DNA of 64,000 nt, from positions 186,001 to 250,000 of the forward strand of contig NZ_CANMAX010000005.1 of the NCBI RefSeq assembly GCF_947495995.1, read 5' to 3'. The notes beneath the pieces are model-generated. The model was given only the letters and a program-made list of their open reading frames with translations, was not told where the DNA came from and did no database searches. The translations under genes were made by a program, and so were the position numbers. Shown here one piece after another: positions 35,601 through 43,708 of this stretch (within the stretch, counting starts at the first letter, position 1; each line of letters begins with the position of its first letter). This DNA is from an uncultured Tenacibaculum sp. (lineage in GTDB: Bacteria > Bacteroidota > Bacteroidia > Flavobacteriales > Flavobacteriaceae).

Positions 35601-37107
35601 AATCTAGCTTTTCAATATCGGCAACAAAATCAAACTTATTAATCTTTGAAGAAAAATCTGCTAACCCTTTAAAATCTAGTTTAAAGTTTTCATCATTGGA
35701 TTGTAGGTAACCGTCAAACTTTTTATTCTGAAACTGACCGTTTACATTTAAATCTTGATATGTATACCCTCTAAAATCTAGTTTTGAAACTTTACCAATG
35801 ATAGAAGAATTGATATTATCTACATTAAATCCACTACCGTGAACATCTGCCTTTAATGATACATTCTTAAAATCGTCGTTCTCTGCAAATTTTCCAATAT
35901 TAAAATCGATGAATTCAATAACCCCGTCGTAAGTAGCATTATCAATTTCGTCGATATTAGTTAATTGTAAATCAGAAACTGTACTTCCTAAATCAGAATC
36001 TAAATTTAAAGTTGCATCCATTTGTTCTGGAGTTAACTTTAATAATCCTGATACTGAGAAATTACCAATTCTCTTGAATGTAGTTGGTAATGTTTTTCCT
36101 AAAACGTTAGGTAAAATACTTTTTAGCTGATTATAATTTGAAGACACTCTTTCAAGATCTGCGTCAAATAGAAAACCTCTTTCAGAATTGAATGAATTCA
36201 CAAACCCCATGTCTCCTCTAATTACCATTCCGTTTTTAGAGTACATATTAATTCGATTTGCATTGAAATTATTCAATGTTCCATCTACTTTTCCAGTAAA
36301 AATTAGTTTATCATTACCTTGCAATTCTCTATAGAATTTTGATGCATCTTTTACAGCTAGCGTACTTTTTTCAAAATTTGCTTTAACCTTCACTTTATCA
36401 GTAAAACTAGCTAAGTCTTTTCTTTTGTAATTAAATTGAATATTTGATTTTAAGAAAGAACCATTATCGGTTTTAATCGTTGTCTCTTTAAAATCCATTC
36501 TAGTCTTACTGTATGAAAAATCTGTAGTTAGATTAGAAACATTAAGTCCTCTATTATCTGTTAAATACAAACCTCTAATATTTGCATAAACATTAGGTCC
36601 TTCAACTTTAAAATCTTGAATACTTCCACCAGCATTGTAGGCTCCATACTGCAATGGAGACTTTAAATTTTCATCCGTAAGTTTATAATTCAAGCCTTCT
36701 ATGTAGATGTTTTTGGCTTCTAAAATAAATGGAGTACTGCTTTTCTTTTTCTTTTCACCATCTTCAAAACTTTCAATAAAAACGGCTAAATTATCTTCTT
36801 TTTCATCTTTATATTTTTTCATATAAAAATGAACTCCAGACAAACTTACATCTCCTAAGTTTACCTTATTATCAACAATTTTCTTTGCGTTTTTTAAAGA
36901 TGTTTTAAGGTTTTTTACAAAAATTAATGTGTCTGCATGATGATCTCTAATTTCAATATCTTTTAATTGAACATTACCCAATAAGGATAAATCAATTCTT
37001 TTGATTACTATATTCGTATTGAAATCTTTATTGATAACTTTAGTAACTCTTTTAGCAATGTTACTTTGTACCGCAGGAATGGATAAAACTATTACCAGAA
37101 GTAACAA
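32677..37107 (-). CDS. tamB: Translocation and assembly module protein TamB (DUF490), very large
   Basis: Inner-membrane-anchored AsmA/TamB-type protein that spans the periplasm as a long beta-taco and is thought to carry phospholipids or help outer-membrane assembly. 1476 residues or more: N-terminal membrane helix, many weakly repeated beta segments, and at the end the conserved DUF490 region (IVQRGGTISWTGDPLKAQLDLTAIYQT, about 180 residues before the stop) and a Lys-rich cytoplasm-like tail (KKKKKKKK). The coordinates use the TTG at 37107, but that cuts the anchor helix. In-frame sequence up to 37170 encodes the missing basic part (RRLKK) and helix (FRLIGIIAILLL), with an in-frame stop at 37171-37173 and no ATG, so a rare ATT, ATC or CTG start is likely. 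First gene of the operon with DUF368, DUF368 and aroE. Confidence 0.9.
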   Translation of the reverse strand: MLLLVIVLSIPAVQSNIAKRVTKVINKDFNTNIVIKRIDLSLLGNVQLKDIEIRDHHADTLIFVKNLKTSLKNAKKIVDNKVNLGDVSLSGVHFYMKKYKDEKEDNLAVFIESFEDGEKKKKSSTPFILEAKNIYIEGLNYKLTDENLKSPLQYGAYNAGGSIQDFKVEGPNVYANIRGLYLTDNRGLNVSNLTTDFSYSKTRMDFKETTIKTDNGSFLKSNIQFNYKRKDLASFTDKVKVKANFEKSTLAVKDASKFYRELQGNDKLIFTGKVDGTLNNFNANRINMYSKNGMVIRGDMGFVNSFNSERGFLFDADLERVSSNYNQLKSILPNVLGKTLPTTFKRIGNFSVSGLLKLTPEQMDATLNLDSDLGSTVSDLQLTNIDEIDNATYDGVIEFIDFNIGKFAENDDFKNVSLKADVHGSGFNVDNINSSIIGKVSKLDFRGYTYQDLNVNGQFQNKKFDGYLQSNDENFKLDFKGLADFSSKINKFDFVADIEKLDLQKTNLFKRDSIAILKGKIRLDIVGNTLDNIVGKATFKELGYRNENKTFSFKDFNINSVVKDSIKTIEVNSKDIVKGKLEGKFYFKDILPVFQNALGSVYTNYEPIPVDKHQFLDLDFTVYNQIVSVFLPGVSIGKNTRVKGKINSDKNSVRLTFSSPNIDAYGNVIDEVLLRVDNKNKLYNTHLTAQKLATKYYDISKLNLVNRTSNDTLFFKSTFKGGKLEKESFNLNFFYTINEKHESVVGLQKSNFNHNNFDWTVNPKADSNNKVAFNLKENSYIISPFQLISGEQKIDFAGSFVGEKNKDFQAKFNQVQLQSFLPEMEGLTLGGVLTGDLGLKETEELIEPKANIVIEDILVNDFSQGTLKMNIEGENSFNKYKVDLSLRDYQFDNLKITGGFDFTDTKKPQVDLKVNFKEYELNGFSEFGGDVISNIRGRLSGDFTAKGLAYNPDFKGELKLDDAGLTFPYLNIDFDLIENANVKLSGQSFIMNNIVLEDTKYDTKGYLEGSITHQNFEQWYMKLDLNTPNLLVLDTKEAEDVPYYGKGFIRGNAQIRGLTSNLSINVNGRTEKGTLFVIPLNDVTTIDNYKLIRFKTEEEVDQKQISIDKIKGLNLKFDLTVTKDAIAQVVIDKVSGSDLKGSGNGNLNIEIDTRGKFIMDGAITIDNGTYNFKYGGIISKPFIVQRGGTISWTGDPLKAQLDLTAIYQTKANPAQLLDNVNSTRKIPIDLYTHITGGLFDSKQEFDIKIPNANSTVASELEFKLNENDINTKMQHFTFLMAFGTFYNEENIGNSASVGLTGTAAQVASNILSSVINREDSKVKVGVGYTQGDRTNVEQLQNNIDDQVDLSFSTQISDRVLVNGALGVPIGTSTQTSVVDVKVEVLLNEEGTLRGTFFNRPNDLQFDINNEGYTQGLGLSYQVNFNTLGELREKLGVKKKKKKKKEAEKDSIIVKKRKLINFKTKQDTTKIKNEPNN

Positions 37108-37255
37108 AAGGATTGCAATAATTCCTATCAGTCTAAACGTTATTTTCTTTAATCTTCTAATGATGTTGCCCTACTATTTTCCAGAAAGAAACTACAAAAA
37201 TTTTGCCTTATTGCAAAGAAACGCCAATTTTAACGAATATCTAACGTATTATGAA

Positions 37256-37263
37256 TATTTTTG
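37256..37263 (+). promoter_or_regulatory. -7 promoter box of tsaD
   Basis: TATTTTTG, an exact TAnnTTTG match, ends 22 bases before the TTG start of tsaD. No clear -33 TTG at the right distance. Confidence 0.45.
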
Positions 37264-37285
37264 CATTGGTAAAAATTAGACTATT

Positions 37286-38314
37286 TTGAGCAAAGAATCT
37301 ATTTATATTTTAGGAATTGAAAGCTCTTGTGACGATACTAGTGCTGCAATAATTAAAGATGGAAAAGTATTAAGTAATATTGTTGCCAATCAAGAAGTAC
37401 ATGCAAAATACGGTGGGGTTGTTCCAGAATTAGCTTCTAGAGCGCATCAACAAAATATTGTTCCTGTAGTTCAGCAAGCTATTGCACAAGCAGGAATCAC
37501 AAAATCAGATTTAAGTGGTATTGCTTTTACTAAAGGTCCGGGATTAATGGGTTCTTTACTTGTAGGAACATCTTTTGCTAAATCTTTGGCTTTAGGATTA
37601 AACATTCCTTTGTTAGATGTAAATCACATGCAAGGTCATGTTTTAGCTCATTTTATTGAGGAAGAAGAAAGTAAGATTCCTCCTTTTCCTTTTATCTGTT
37701 TAACCATTAGTGGTGGACATACACAGATTGTTAAAATTTCTAATCATTTTGAGATGGAAGTTTTAGGTGAAACGATTGACGATGCTGTTGGAGAAGCTTT
37801 TGACAAATCTGCCAAAATTCTTGGCTTACCATATCCTGGAGGTCCTTTAATTGATAAATATGCCAAAGAAGGAAATCCGAAAGCATTTGCTTTTACGCAA
37901 CCAAAGGTTGGTGATTTAGAATTTAGCTTTAGTGGTTTAAAGACTCAGATTTTATATTTCATTCAAAAAAAAGTGAAAGAAAATCCGGATTTCATCAAAG
38001 AAAATCTAGTTGATATTTGTGCTTCTATTCAACATACTATTATTGAAATTTTAATGAAGAAGCTTAAAAATACTGTAAAACAAACTGGAATTAAACATAT
38101 TGCTATCGCTGGTGGAGTTTCTGCGAATTCTGAAATTAGAAAACGTTTACAACTTTCAGAAAAACATTGGGGATGGACAACATACATTCCTAAATTTGAA
38201 TATACTACCGATAATGCTGCAATGATTGCTATTGTAGGATATTTAAAATATTTGAATAAAAATTATGCTGATTTTTCAGTAACGGCAAAAGCCAGATTAA
38301 AAGTAACAGAATAA
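37286..38314 (+). CDS. tsaD: tRNA N6-adenosine threonylcarbamoyltransferase
   Basis: TsaD transfers the threonylcarbamoyl group to A37 of ANN-decoding tRNAs, working with TsaB and TsaE. Motifs: GIESSCDDT at residues 8-16, ELASRAHQQN, KGPGLMGSL, HMQGHVLAHF (metal-binding His), CLTISGGHTQI, GEAFDKSAK and AGGVSANSEIR, TTDNAAMIA near the end. Length 342 aa, normal. The start is a TTG at 37286, since SKESIYILGIESSCDD is the usual N-terminus and no ATG precedes it. Divergent from tamB; a strong terminator follows. Confidence 0.96.
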   Translation: MSKESIYILGIESSCDDTSAAIIKDGKVLSNIVANQEVHAKYGGVVPELASRAHQQNIVPVVQQAIAQAGITKSDLSGIAFTKGPGLMGSLLVGTSFAKSLALGLNIPLLDVNHMQGHVLAHFIEEEESKIPPFPFICLTISGGHTQIVKISNHFEMEVLGETIDDAVGEAFDKSAKILGLPYPGGPLIDKYAKEGNPKAFAFTQPKVGDLEFSFSGLKTQILYFIQKKVKENPDFIKENLVDICASIQHTIIEILMKKLKNTVKQTGIKHIAIAGGVSANSEIRKRLQLSEKHWGWTTYIPKFEYTTDNAAMIAIVGYLKYLNKNYADFSVTAKARLKVTE

Positions 38315-38352
38315 AAAACTACTTTACCTAAAATAGGTAAAGTAGTTTTAAT
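38313..38352. terminator. Bidirectional terminator between tsaD and the phosphodiesterase gene
   Basis: 14-bp stem AAACTACTTTACCT / AGGTAAAGTAGTTT with A-run and T-run on its two sides; serves both converging genes. Confidence 0.9.
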
Positions 38353-38372
38353 TTATATATTCTGTAAAAATT

Positions 38373-39512
38373 TTATTCTTCGTCTACTAACCAAGAATCT
38401 AAAGCTTTTACAGCTTCATCTGTGTAATCGGTAAATAAACCATCTACACCTGCATTAAAAAATAAATGATACTCAGTTTCTGGATTACCTCCACTCCATT
38501 GTGTATTTTCATTTCTGAATGTATAAGGATGTACTTGTAAATCATAATCGTGTGCTAATTCAATAAAATTTGTTGGTGATAACACAGTAATATTATTACT
38601 TTCATCAGTTTTATAAGAAATAATAAATGGCTTCCACGGACCAATTCCATCTGCATAACTTGCTGTAAACTCCATTCCTTCTTTAGTTGTGAAAAATTCA
38701 TAAGTTCTTTGATCGCCATTAATATGAAAATCGTAAGGAGAACCGTAAGAAATAAAATCCCCATCTGGTACATTAAAATCTAAAGAACCATCTTTATTGA
38801 TATTATACGTTGATATTAACTGTACTAATTTTACTGGTGATTTTGTATTGATATATTGTAACGGTTCAACCTCAAAACACTGCACAAATATTGGAGTATT
38901 GAATGTATTAAAATTGTTTTCTTTTAAAACTTCAATCAATTTATCTTCCATAAAATGAGTACCAAAAACTTCATTATGAAAATAAGGGTGTTTGATTTCA
39001 GGATAAATACCGATTGTTCTTCCAGTAGTTTCTGTTTGTTGTTTAGCTAAATTAATAACCTCTTCAAATGTTGGAATATCAAACTGATTATCAAAGTTTG
39101 TAGGTCTACCAGCATACGCTTGTTTTGCTTTTAATTGTTTGATTTGTGCCAACGTAAAATCTATAGCAAACCAATCAGTTACCATTTTTCCATCTAAATT
39201 CTTTGTTGTTCTCAAATTTGCAAACTCTGCAATTTCACTAACATTTGTTGTTCCAGAAAGCATTGGTTCGTGTCTAACAATTAAATAGCCATCTTTTGTT
39301 AGCACTAAATCTGGCTCGATAAAATCGGCATTTAGCTCTATTGCTTTTGTAAAACCTTCAATGGTATGTTCTGGTAAAATAGATTGCGCACCTCTATGAG
39401 CTATAATTAACGGTCTTTTCTCGTTATTGTCATTGCCGTTATTGTCATCATCACATGATACAAACAAACAAATACTTAATAATGTTAGTGGGATAAATTT
39501 TCGTAAATTCAT
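38373..39512 (-). CDS. glpQ: Glycerophosphodiester phosphodiesterase, lipoprotein
   Basis: GDPD family enzyme that hydrolyses glycerophosphodiesters to glycerol-3-phosphate. Lipoprotein signal LLSICLFVSC (Cys20) followed by an Asp/Asn stretch, a Bacteroidota surface-export mark. Catalytic residues are in RPLIIAHRGAQS, LPEHTIEGF, FIEPDLVLTKDG and IVRHEP. The later TIM-barrel strands are seen in YPEIKH and GLFTDYTDEA. Length 379 aa, close to the long GlpQ form; the extra region (residues about 190-320) is usual for it. Gene symbol by family resemblance. Faces tsaD and shares its terminator. Confidence 0.9.
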   Translation of the reverse strand: MNLRKFIPLTLLSICLFVSCDDDNNGNDNNEKRPLIIAHRGAQSILPEHTIEGFTKAIELNADFIEPDLVLTKDGYLIVRHEPMLSGTTNVSEIAEFANLRTTKNLDGKMVTDWFAIDFTLAQIKQLKAKQAYAGRPTNFDNQFDIPTFEEVINLAKQQTETTGRTIGIYPEIKHPYFHNEVFGTHFMEDKLIEVLKENNFNTFNTPIFVQCFEVEPLQYINTKSPVKLVQLISTYNINKDGSLDFNVPDGDFISYGSPYDFHINGDQRTYEFFTTKEGMEFTASYADGIGPWKPFIISYKTDESNNITVLSPTNFIELAHDYDLQVHPYTFRNENTQWSGGNPETEYHLFFNAGVDGLFTDYTDEAVKALDSWLVDEE

Positions 39513-39625
39513 TTTGGGACTTCTTTAAAATTTACGCCAAATAACAACAAGCAACTTCAAGTTGAGTTAAATTAAAATCAACGTATCCTGATAAAAAAAT
39601 CAAGAAATTATTAAGAAAATTATTG

Positions 39626-39642
39626 TTTGGTTAACAACCAAA
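39626..39642. promoter_or_regulatory. Palindrome upstream of the first eCIS effector gene
   Basis: TTTGGTTAACAACCAAA: a 7-bp inverted repeat with a 3-base centre, about 100 bases before the ATG at 39745. It is the most regular palindrome in the gap between the phosphodiesterase and the effector gene, and is a candidate operator. No known regulator site is matched. Confidence 0.35.
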
Positions 39643-39744
39643 ACATTCTTCCTCTTTCTTTAAAAGTTTATACGATATTGTGTATTTATATTCTATAATT
39701 TCTATTATATTTATAATTACAATTAACACTCCTACTCCACATTT

Positions 39745-42114
39745 ATGCATTCATATCAAACTCAGCAAGATGATAAAAATTCTGCTACTGAAAATCTTGG
39801 TTCAGAATCTCAAATGTTTCAATTAAAGAACAATAGAAAAGACGCTAGTAAACACGATTTTCTAAAAAATAGTATTACTAATAGTGATAAAATGATAGCT
39901 CAAAAAGCTAAAGCAAATTCTATTACAAATACTCCAATTGTTCAACGACAAGAAAATAACACAGGGTTACCTGATCAATTAAAATCTGGAATTGAAAGTT
40001 TATCTGGAATGGATATGAGTGATACACGAGTACATTATAACTCTTCTGCTCCAGCTCAATTACAAGCTCATGCATTTGCTCAAGGAAATAATATTCATAT
40101 CGCTCCAGGTCAAGAACAACATTTACCACATGAAGCTTGGCATGTTGTACAACAGAAACAAGGACGCGTAAAAGCTACAACACAACTGAAAGGTAAAACT
40201 TTAATAAATGATGATGCTGGATTAGAACGTGAAGCTGATATTATGGGAGCTAAAGCGATGCAAGGAGGAAATGGAGAAGTTGCTTCCTTAAAAAAAGTTT
40301 CTGCAAGTGGACCCGTTCAACGAAAAATCGGATTTGAATTTGAAGATAACTCATGGGAAGTATATGAAGGAATTCAACAAGCACAACCTCAGTTAGCTGA
40401 AGACGAAGCAGATCAAGCTCAAGATCAAAACGCTATAGTAAAAACTCGAATAACATCTAAAGATGAGGCAGAATGGCCTGCTTTTGTAAAAGCTTATATG
40501 GATGAAGTACCTAAGTTTAAAGAACTACGAAAAGAGGTACTCTCAGAAACTTTTGAGACTGCTCAAGAGGCACATGATTTCATAGCCCAAGCCATTGAGA
40601 AGTCAGAAGACAAATTATCTTTTTATGAGAAATATACGACCATCTTCCGAATGAATTCAGAAGCTCATGATGAGTTTAAAACATCTCAAGAGATGGGCGA
40701 TGAATCTGGAATTAAAGACTATTTACTAAGTATTTTAACAACTTCTGTAAATGTAGGTGATTATGAATTTCCGATGACTCCAGATGGAGATATTGTGGTA
40801 TTTCCAAGTATGGGGAAAGAAGAAGATGAAGATCATATTGATAAAGCCATGGTTGATCACGGAGTAAAAGCAGCTCCAAAAGTATGGCGTATTCATGGGG
40901 GAACACATTATTCTTTAGAAACAGATGGTCCTTATGAAAATGGAAAAATGGATATCGAATTGGTAACCAAACCTTTTGAGATGACAGATGCAGGATATGC
41001 AACTATGGTCAGTACATTTTCTGAAATTGAACGAAATGTGATTAGTATATTAAGGCGATTTGGAGGACAAAAGAATGCTGCGGAAGGAGATTTTGTTACT
41101 CCAGATGATCATGGTTTCCAAAATCGAAATGCATATTTAGCCGGAGGTCAAGCAACAACTGCTTTTAAAATGCAAGTTACACATGGAGTAAATTTAGCAG
41201 ATTTACCAACACTAATGAAATATTTTGGTGCAAAACAAGACGATGAAACGCAGGCAGAAACAAAGAAACGAAAGAATGCACGTAAACTAGGTTTTGGATA
41301 TGAAGATACAAATGATGATTTGGCTGTTATTATTGGAAGATCTCCAGGATTGGCAAAAAGAGCAATAGCATCATTGAAGGATGACCACATTTTTGATCAA
41401 GAAGCAGATACTAAAGCTTTAGAAGGTTTTATTTCGTACATGCTCATGTATATTCAAGGATTATCTAGAACTTCATTCAAAGGTATCAAGTTAGCTTTAC
41501 CGTTTTTATCGCGTTTTTCAATAAATACTTTATTTGCAAAATTACCAGATGCACAAAAAACTCCTCTAGAGCAAGCTAATGGAATTAGAGCTTTAGTAAA
41601 AGCGATAGATAGTGTAATGCCAAGTGATGTTGTAAAGAATGGAACTGATGAAGATGGACAACGCGTAGAGCGTTCTATGATGCATGTGCACGATAAGTAT
41701 CTTAACAAAGTAGTAAAACCAGAGAGAGCTCAATTCTACAGACACGTTAAACAAATGACTGTACGAGAGTGGGTAGAAGGTATTTGTAATGGAGTAGACT
41801 TTTTAACTAAGGAAGGTATTCTTACCTATTTTCAGAATAAACAAACAGATATATCAGGTTACGAAAAAGCATTTAAAATATTCTTAAGAGGACATGCGGA
41901 TACCTCAAATGTTGTTCAAGAGGATGGAAATGTTCAGGATAATCTATTAGCTGTAATGGAAAATAGATTTATTAACCCTAAAGAGACTGGTGGTCCTATT
42001 ACATTTGAAGCAGTTAGAAGTTCTGCTAAGAGTTATTTTAAATTCATTAAAGCTGTAAATCAATTACAAGGAGCTTATAGTGAACATAAGTTTAGAAAAG
42101 TTAATAATTTATAA
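39745..42114 (+). CDS. eCIS-associated DUF4157 protein with unknown C-terminal effector domain
   Basis: Probable cargo of the adjacent injection system. Residues 1-75 are polar and disordered. Residues about 75-170 are the eCIS core (DUF4157) domain, with [38 protein letters not shown] and [16 protein letters not shown] at 129-133 is the family's HExxH motif, usually with no proven protease activity. This domain marks eCIS toxins in many genomes. From residue 193 a new domain begins: [15 protein letters not shown], later [15 protein letters not shown] and [11 protein letters not shown] (Glu405). The spacing of the GFEFE and IELVTKPF acidic motifs recalls amidoligase/glutamate-cysteine-ligase-like folds, but this is only by eye. 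789 aa in total. It is followed 15 bases later by a second effector gene. Confidence 0.8.
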   Translation: MHSYQTQQDDKNSATENLGSESQMFQLKNNRKDASKHDFLKNSITNSDKMIAQKAKANSITNTPIVQRQENNTGLPDQLKSGIESLSGMDMSDTRVHYNSSAPAQLQAHAFAQGNNIHIAPGQEQHLPHEAWHVVQQKQGRVKATTQLKGKTLINDDAGLEREADIMGAKAMQGGNGEVASLKKVSASGPVQRKIGFEFEDNSWEVYEGIQQAQPQLAEDEADQAQDQNAIVKTRITSKDEAEWPAFVKAYMDEVPKFKELRKEVLSETFETAQEAHDFIAQAIEKSEDKLSFYEKYTTIFRMNSEAHDEFKTSQEMGDESGIKDYLLSILTTSVNVGDYEFPMTPDGDIVVFPSMGKEEDEDHIDKAMVDHGVKAAPKVWRIHGGTHYSLETDGPYENGKMDIELVTKPFEMTDAGYATMVSTFSEIERNVISILRRFGGQKNAAEGDFVTPDDHGFQNRNAYLAGGQATTAFKMQVTHGVNLADLPTLMKYFGAKQDDETQAETKKRKNARKLGFGYEDTNDDLAVIIGRSPGLAKRAIASLKDDHIFDQEADTKALEGFISYMLMYIQGLSRTSFKGIKLALPFLSRFSINTLFAKLPDAQKTPLEQANGIRALVKAIDSVMPSDVVKNGTDEDGQRVERSMMHVHDKYLNKVVKPERAQFYRHVKQMTVREWVEGICNGVDFLTKEGILTYFQNKQTDISGYEKAFKIFLRGHADTSNVVQEDGNVQDNLLAVMENRFINPKETGGPITFEAVRSSAKSYFKFIKAVNQLQGAYSEHKFRKVNNL

Positions 42115-42129
42115 AAAGATAGAATTTTC

Positions 42130-43425
42130 ATGAGTACTTACTCTCATAAACACGAATCGAAAACCAAAAAATCCCCAAATAAAAACAGTAGTAATCAAGC
42201 AGCTCAATTGAAAGATAATAGAGAAGCTTCTGAAAAACAAAACCTATTACAAAGTAATTTAAATAATAGTTCTAAAGTTTTACAGCAAAAAGAGAAAGCC
42301 GAAAATATTTCTAATGCTCCTATTCAACGAGTAGAGAATAAAACAGGTTTACCAGATCAGTTAAAATCGGGAATTGAAAGTTTATCGGGAATGGATATGA
42401 GTGATACTAGAGTACACTATAATTCTTCTGCTCCAGCTCAGTTGCAAGCTCACGCATTTGCACAAGGAAATAATATTCATATTGCTCCAGGGCAAGAACA
42501 ACATTTACCTCACGAAGCTTGGCATGTAGTGCAACAAAAACAAGGACGTGTAAAAGCTACGAAACAACTAAAAGGAAAAACAGCAATTAACGACGATGCA
42601 GGTTTAGAGAAAGAGGCTGATATTATGGGAGCTAGAGCTTTACAAATGAAAACAGCATCTAGTTTATCTGCTAATCGTAGAGAAAATTTACATCAACTAA
42701 AAAGTTTAAAAAAGGTATCTACTTTTTCTAATCAACCATTCCAGCTTGTTTCGTTTCAAACCACAAAAGACTTGAAAGAATGGATTATGAAAGAGTATAG
42801 TGTTGGAATAAAAGAAGCAAGTTCTGCAATAGAAGCATTACAAGCTAATAAAAGTAATTTAACTAAAAATTTAAAAACAGATAGATCAGAAAATGAAATA
42901 AGAGCATTAGTAAAGATAGCATTATTAGATTTAGAAATCCAACAAGTAGATCATGCTTTAGATTTGAATAGAAAAATGTCAGAGCAACTTAAACAAAAAA
43001 CTAAAAAGATACTTTTAGGTTATCATGGAACAGGAAAAGATGTGGGAGACAAAATCTCAAATGGAATAAAACCTTGGAACATGGGAGATAAAAATCTACA
43101 ATTAGGAAAAGGTTTTTATGTTGCGGCGTCAAAAGATGATGCTAAAGAATATGCAGAATATAAGGATTTTAAATTAAGGAAAGATCCAGACTTATTTGAA
43201 ATTTGGTTAGATTTAAGTTATTTAAGTACTGTAGCTAAAGATGATCCAATTTTTCATGTAGTACCAGTGTTACAATGGTGGAGTGATGACATAAATCAGA
43301 TTAAAGCTGAAGATCATAAAGCCTCAATAAAAATTTCTAGAATTACAGGTAACATTAAATCAACTCAATACATGGTTCCCGAAAAAATTTATCCTTATTT
43401 AAAAGCAGTAAGAATTTCTTTATAA
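42130..43425 (+). CDS. eCIS-associated DUF4157 protein with ADP-ribosyltransferase-like C-terminus
   Basis: Second probable cargo protein, 431 aa. Residues about 75-170 are almost identical to the DUF4157 domain of the previous gene (HEAWH at 128-132). The C-terminal part, from about 290, reads LLGYHGTGKDVGDKISNG (Tyr298, His299, Gly300, Thr301), then LGKGFYVAASKDDAKEYAE (Tyr330). A YHGT motif followed at about 30 residues by LGxGFYxx and a helix with A-x-x-Y-A is the first two elements of the H-Y-E/PARP-like ADP-ribosyltransferase fold (compare DUF3990). I cannot place the third catalytic residue with certainty. If right, it would modify a target-cell protein or nucleic acid with NAD. Gene ends 8 bases before a convergent gene. 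Confidence 0.78.
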   Translation: MSTYSHKHESKTKKSPNKNSSNQAAQLKDNREASEKQNLLQSNLNNSSKVLQQKEKAENISNAPIQRVENKTGLPDQLKSGIESLSGMDMSDTRVHYNSSAPAQLQAHAFAQGNNIHIAPGQEQHLPHEAWHVVQQKQGRVKATKQLKGKTAINDDAGLEKEADIMGARALQMKTASSLSANRRENLHQLKSLKKVSTFSNQPFQLVSFQTTKDLKEWIMKEYSVGIKEASSAIEALQANKSNLTKNLKTDRSENEIRALVKIALLDLEIQQVDHALDLNRKMSEQLKQKTKKILLGYHGTGKDVGDKISNGIKPWNMGDKNLQLGKGFYVAASKDDAKEYAEYKDFKLRKDPDLFEIWLDLSYLSTVAKDDPIFHVVPVLQWWSDDINQIKAEDHKASIKISRITGNIKSTQYMVPEKIYPYLKAVRISL

Positions 43426-43433
43426 AACATAAA

Positions 43434-43667
43434 TTATTTAAACTTACATCGATATGCATTAACAACGCCTTTTACTATTTTAAATAAAGCTTCTATTAAA
43501 AGTAAAATAGCGTAAAAACTAATACCATGTTTCCAATGAATTTCTATGTGAGGCACATCTGCTTTATATACTTCTTCTATACCGATAATAATTAGTCCGA
43601 TAGAAGTTAGTAGTTTAACATAAGGATTATCTACAATTTTAGAAATATAAGACATTGTTTTTTGCAT
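43434..43667 (-). CDS. Small two-helix membrane protein at the end of the eCIS operon
   Basis: A 77-aa protein with two hydrophobic helices (YVKLLTSIGLIIIGIEEVY at about 16-34, and ISFYAILLLIEALFKIVKGVV at about 49-69) separated by an acidic and His-containing turn (KADVPHIEIHWKHG) and followed by a basic end (NAYRCKFK). Two short helices and a basic tail are compatible with a holin-like protein, and release of eCIS particles needs cell lysis; this is inference only. It follows the DUF4280 gene by about 40 bases and is the last gene of the minus-strand operon, converging on the effector gene. Confidence 0.6.
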   Translation of the reverse strand: MQKTMSYISKIVDNPYVKLLTSIGLIIIGIEEVYKADVPHIEIHWKHGISFYAILLLIEALFKIVKGVVNAYRCKFK

Positions 43668-43708
43668 AGGGGTAATATATATTTTTTTAGAAAGTAATGG
43701 TTGTTTTT

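Noticed and set aside
37001..37279. A 92-residue plus-strand frame between tamB and tsaD
   Set aside because: It overlaps the tamB start on the other strand and has no homology-like pattern; the tamB frame explains the sequence better.
40712..41002. A 96-residue minus-strand reading frame inside the first effector gene
   Set aside because: It is rich in His and Leu with no family match and lies opposite a well-supported coding frame, so it is a shadow of the effector gene.
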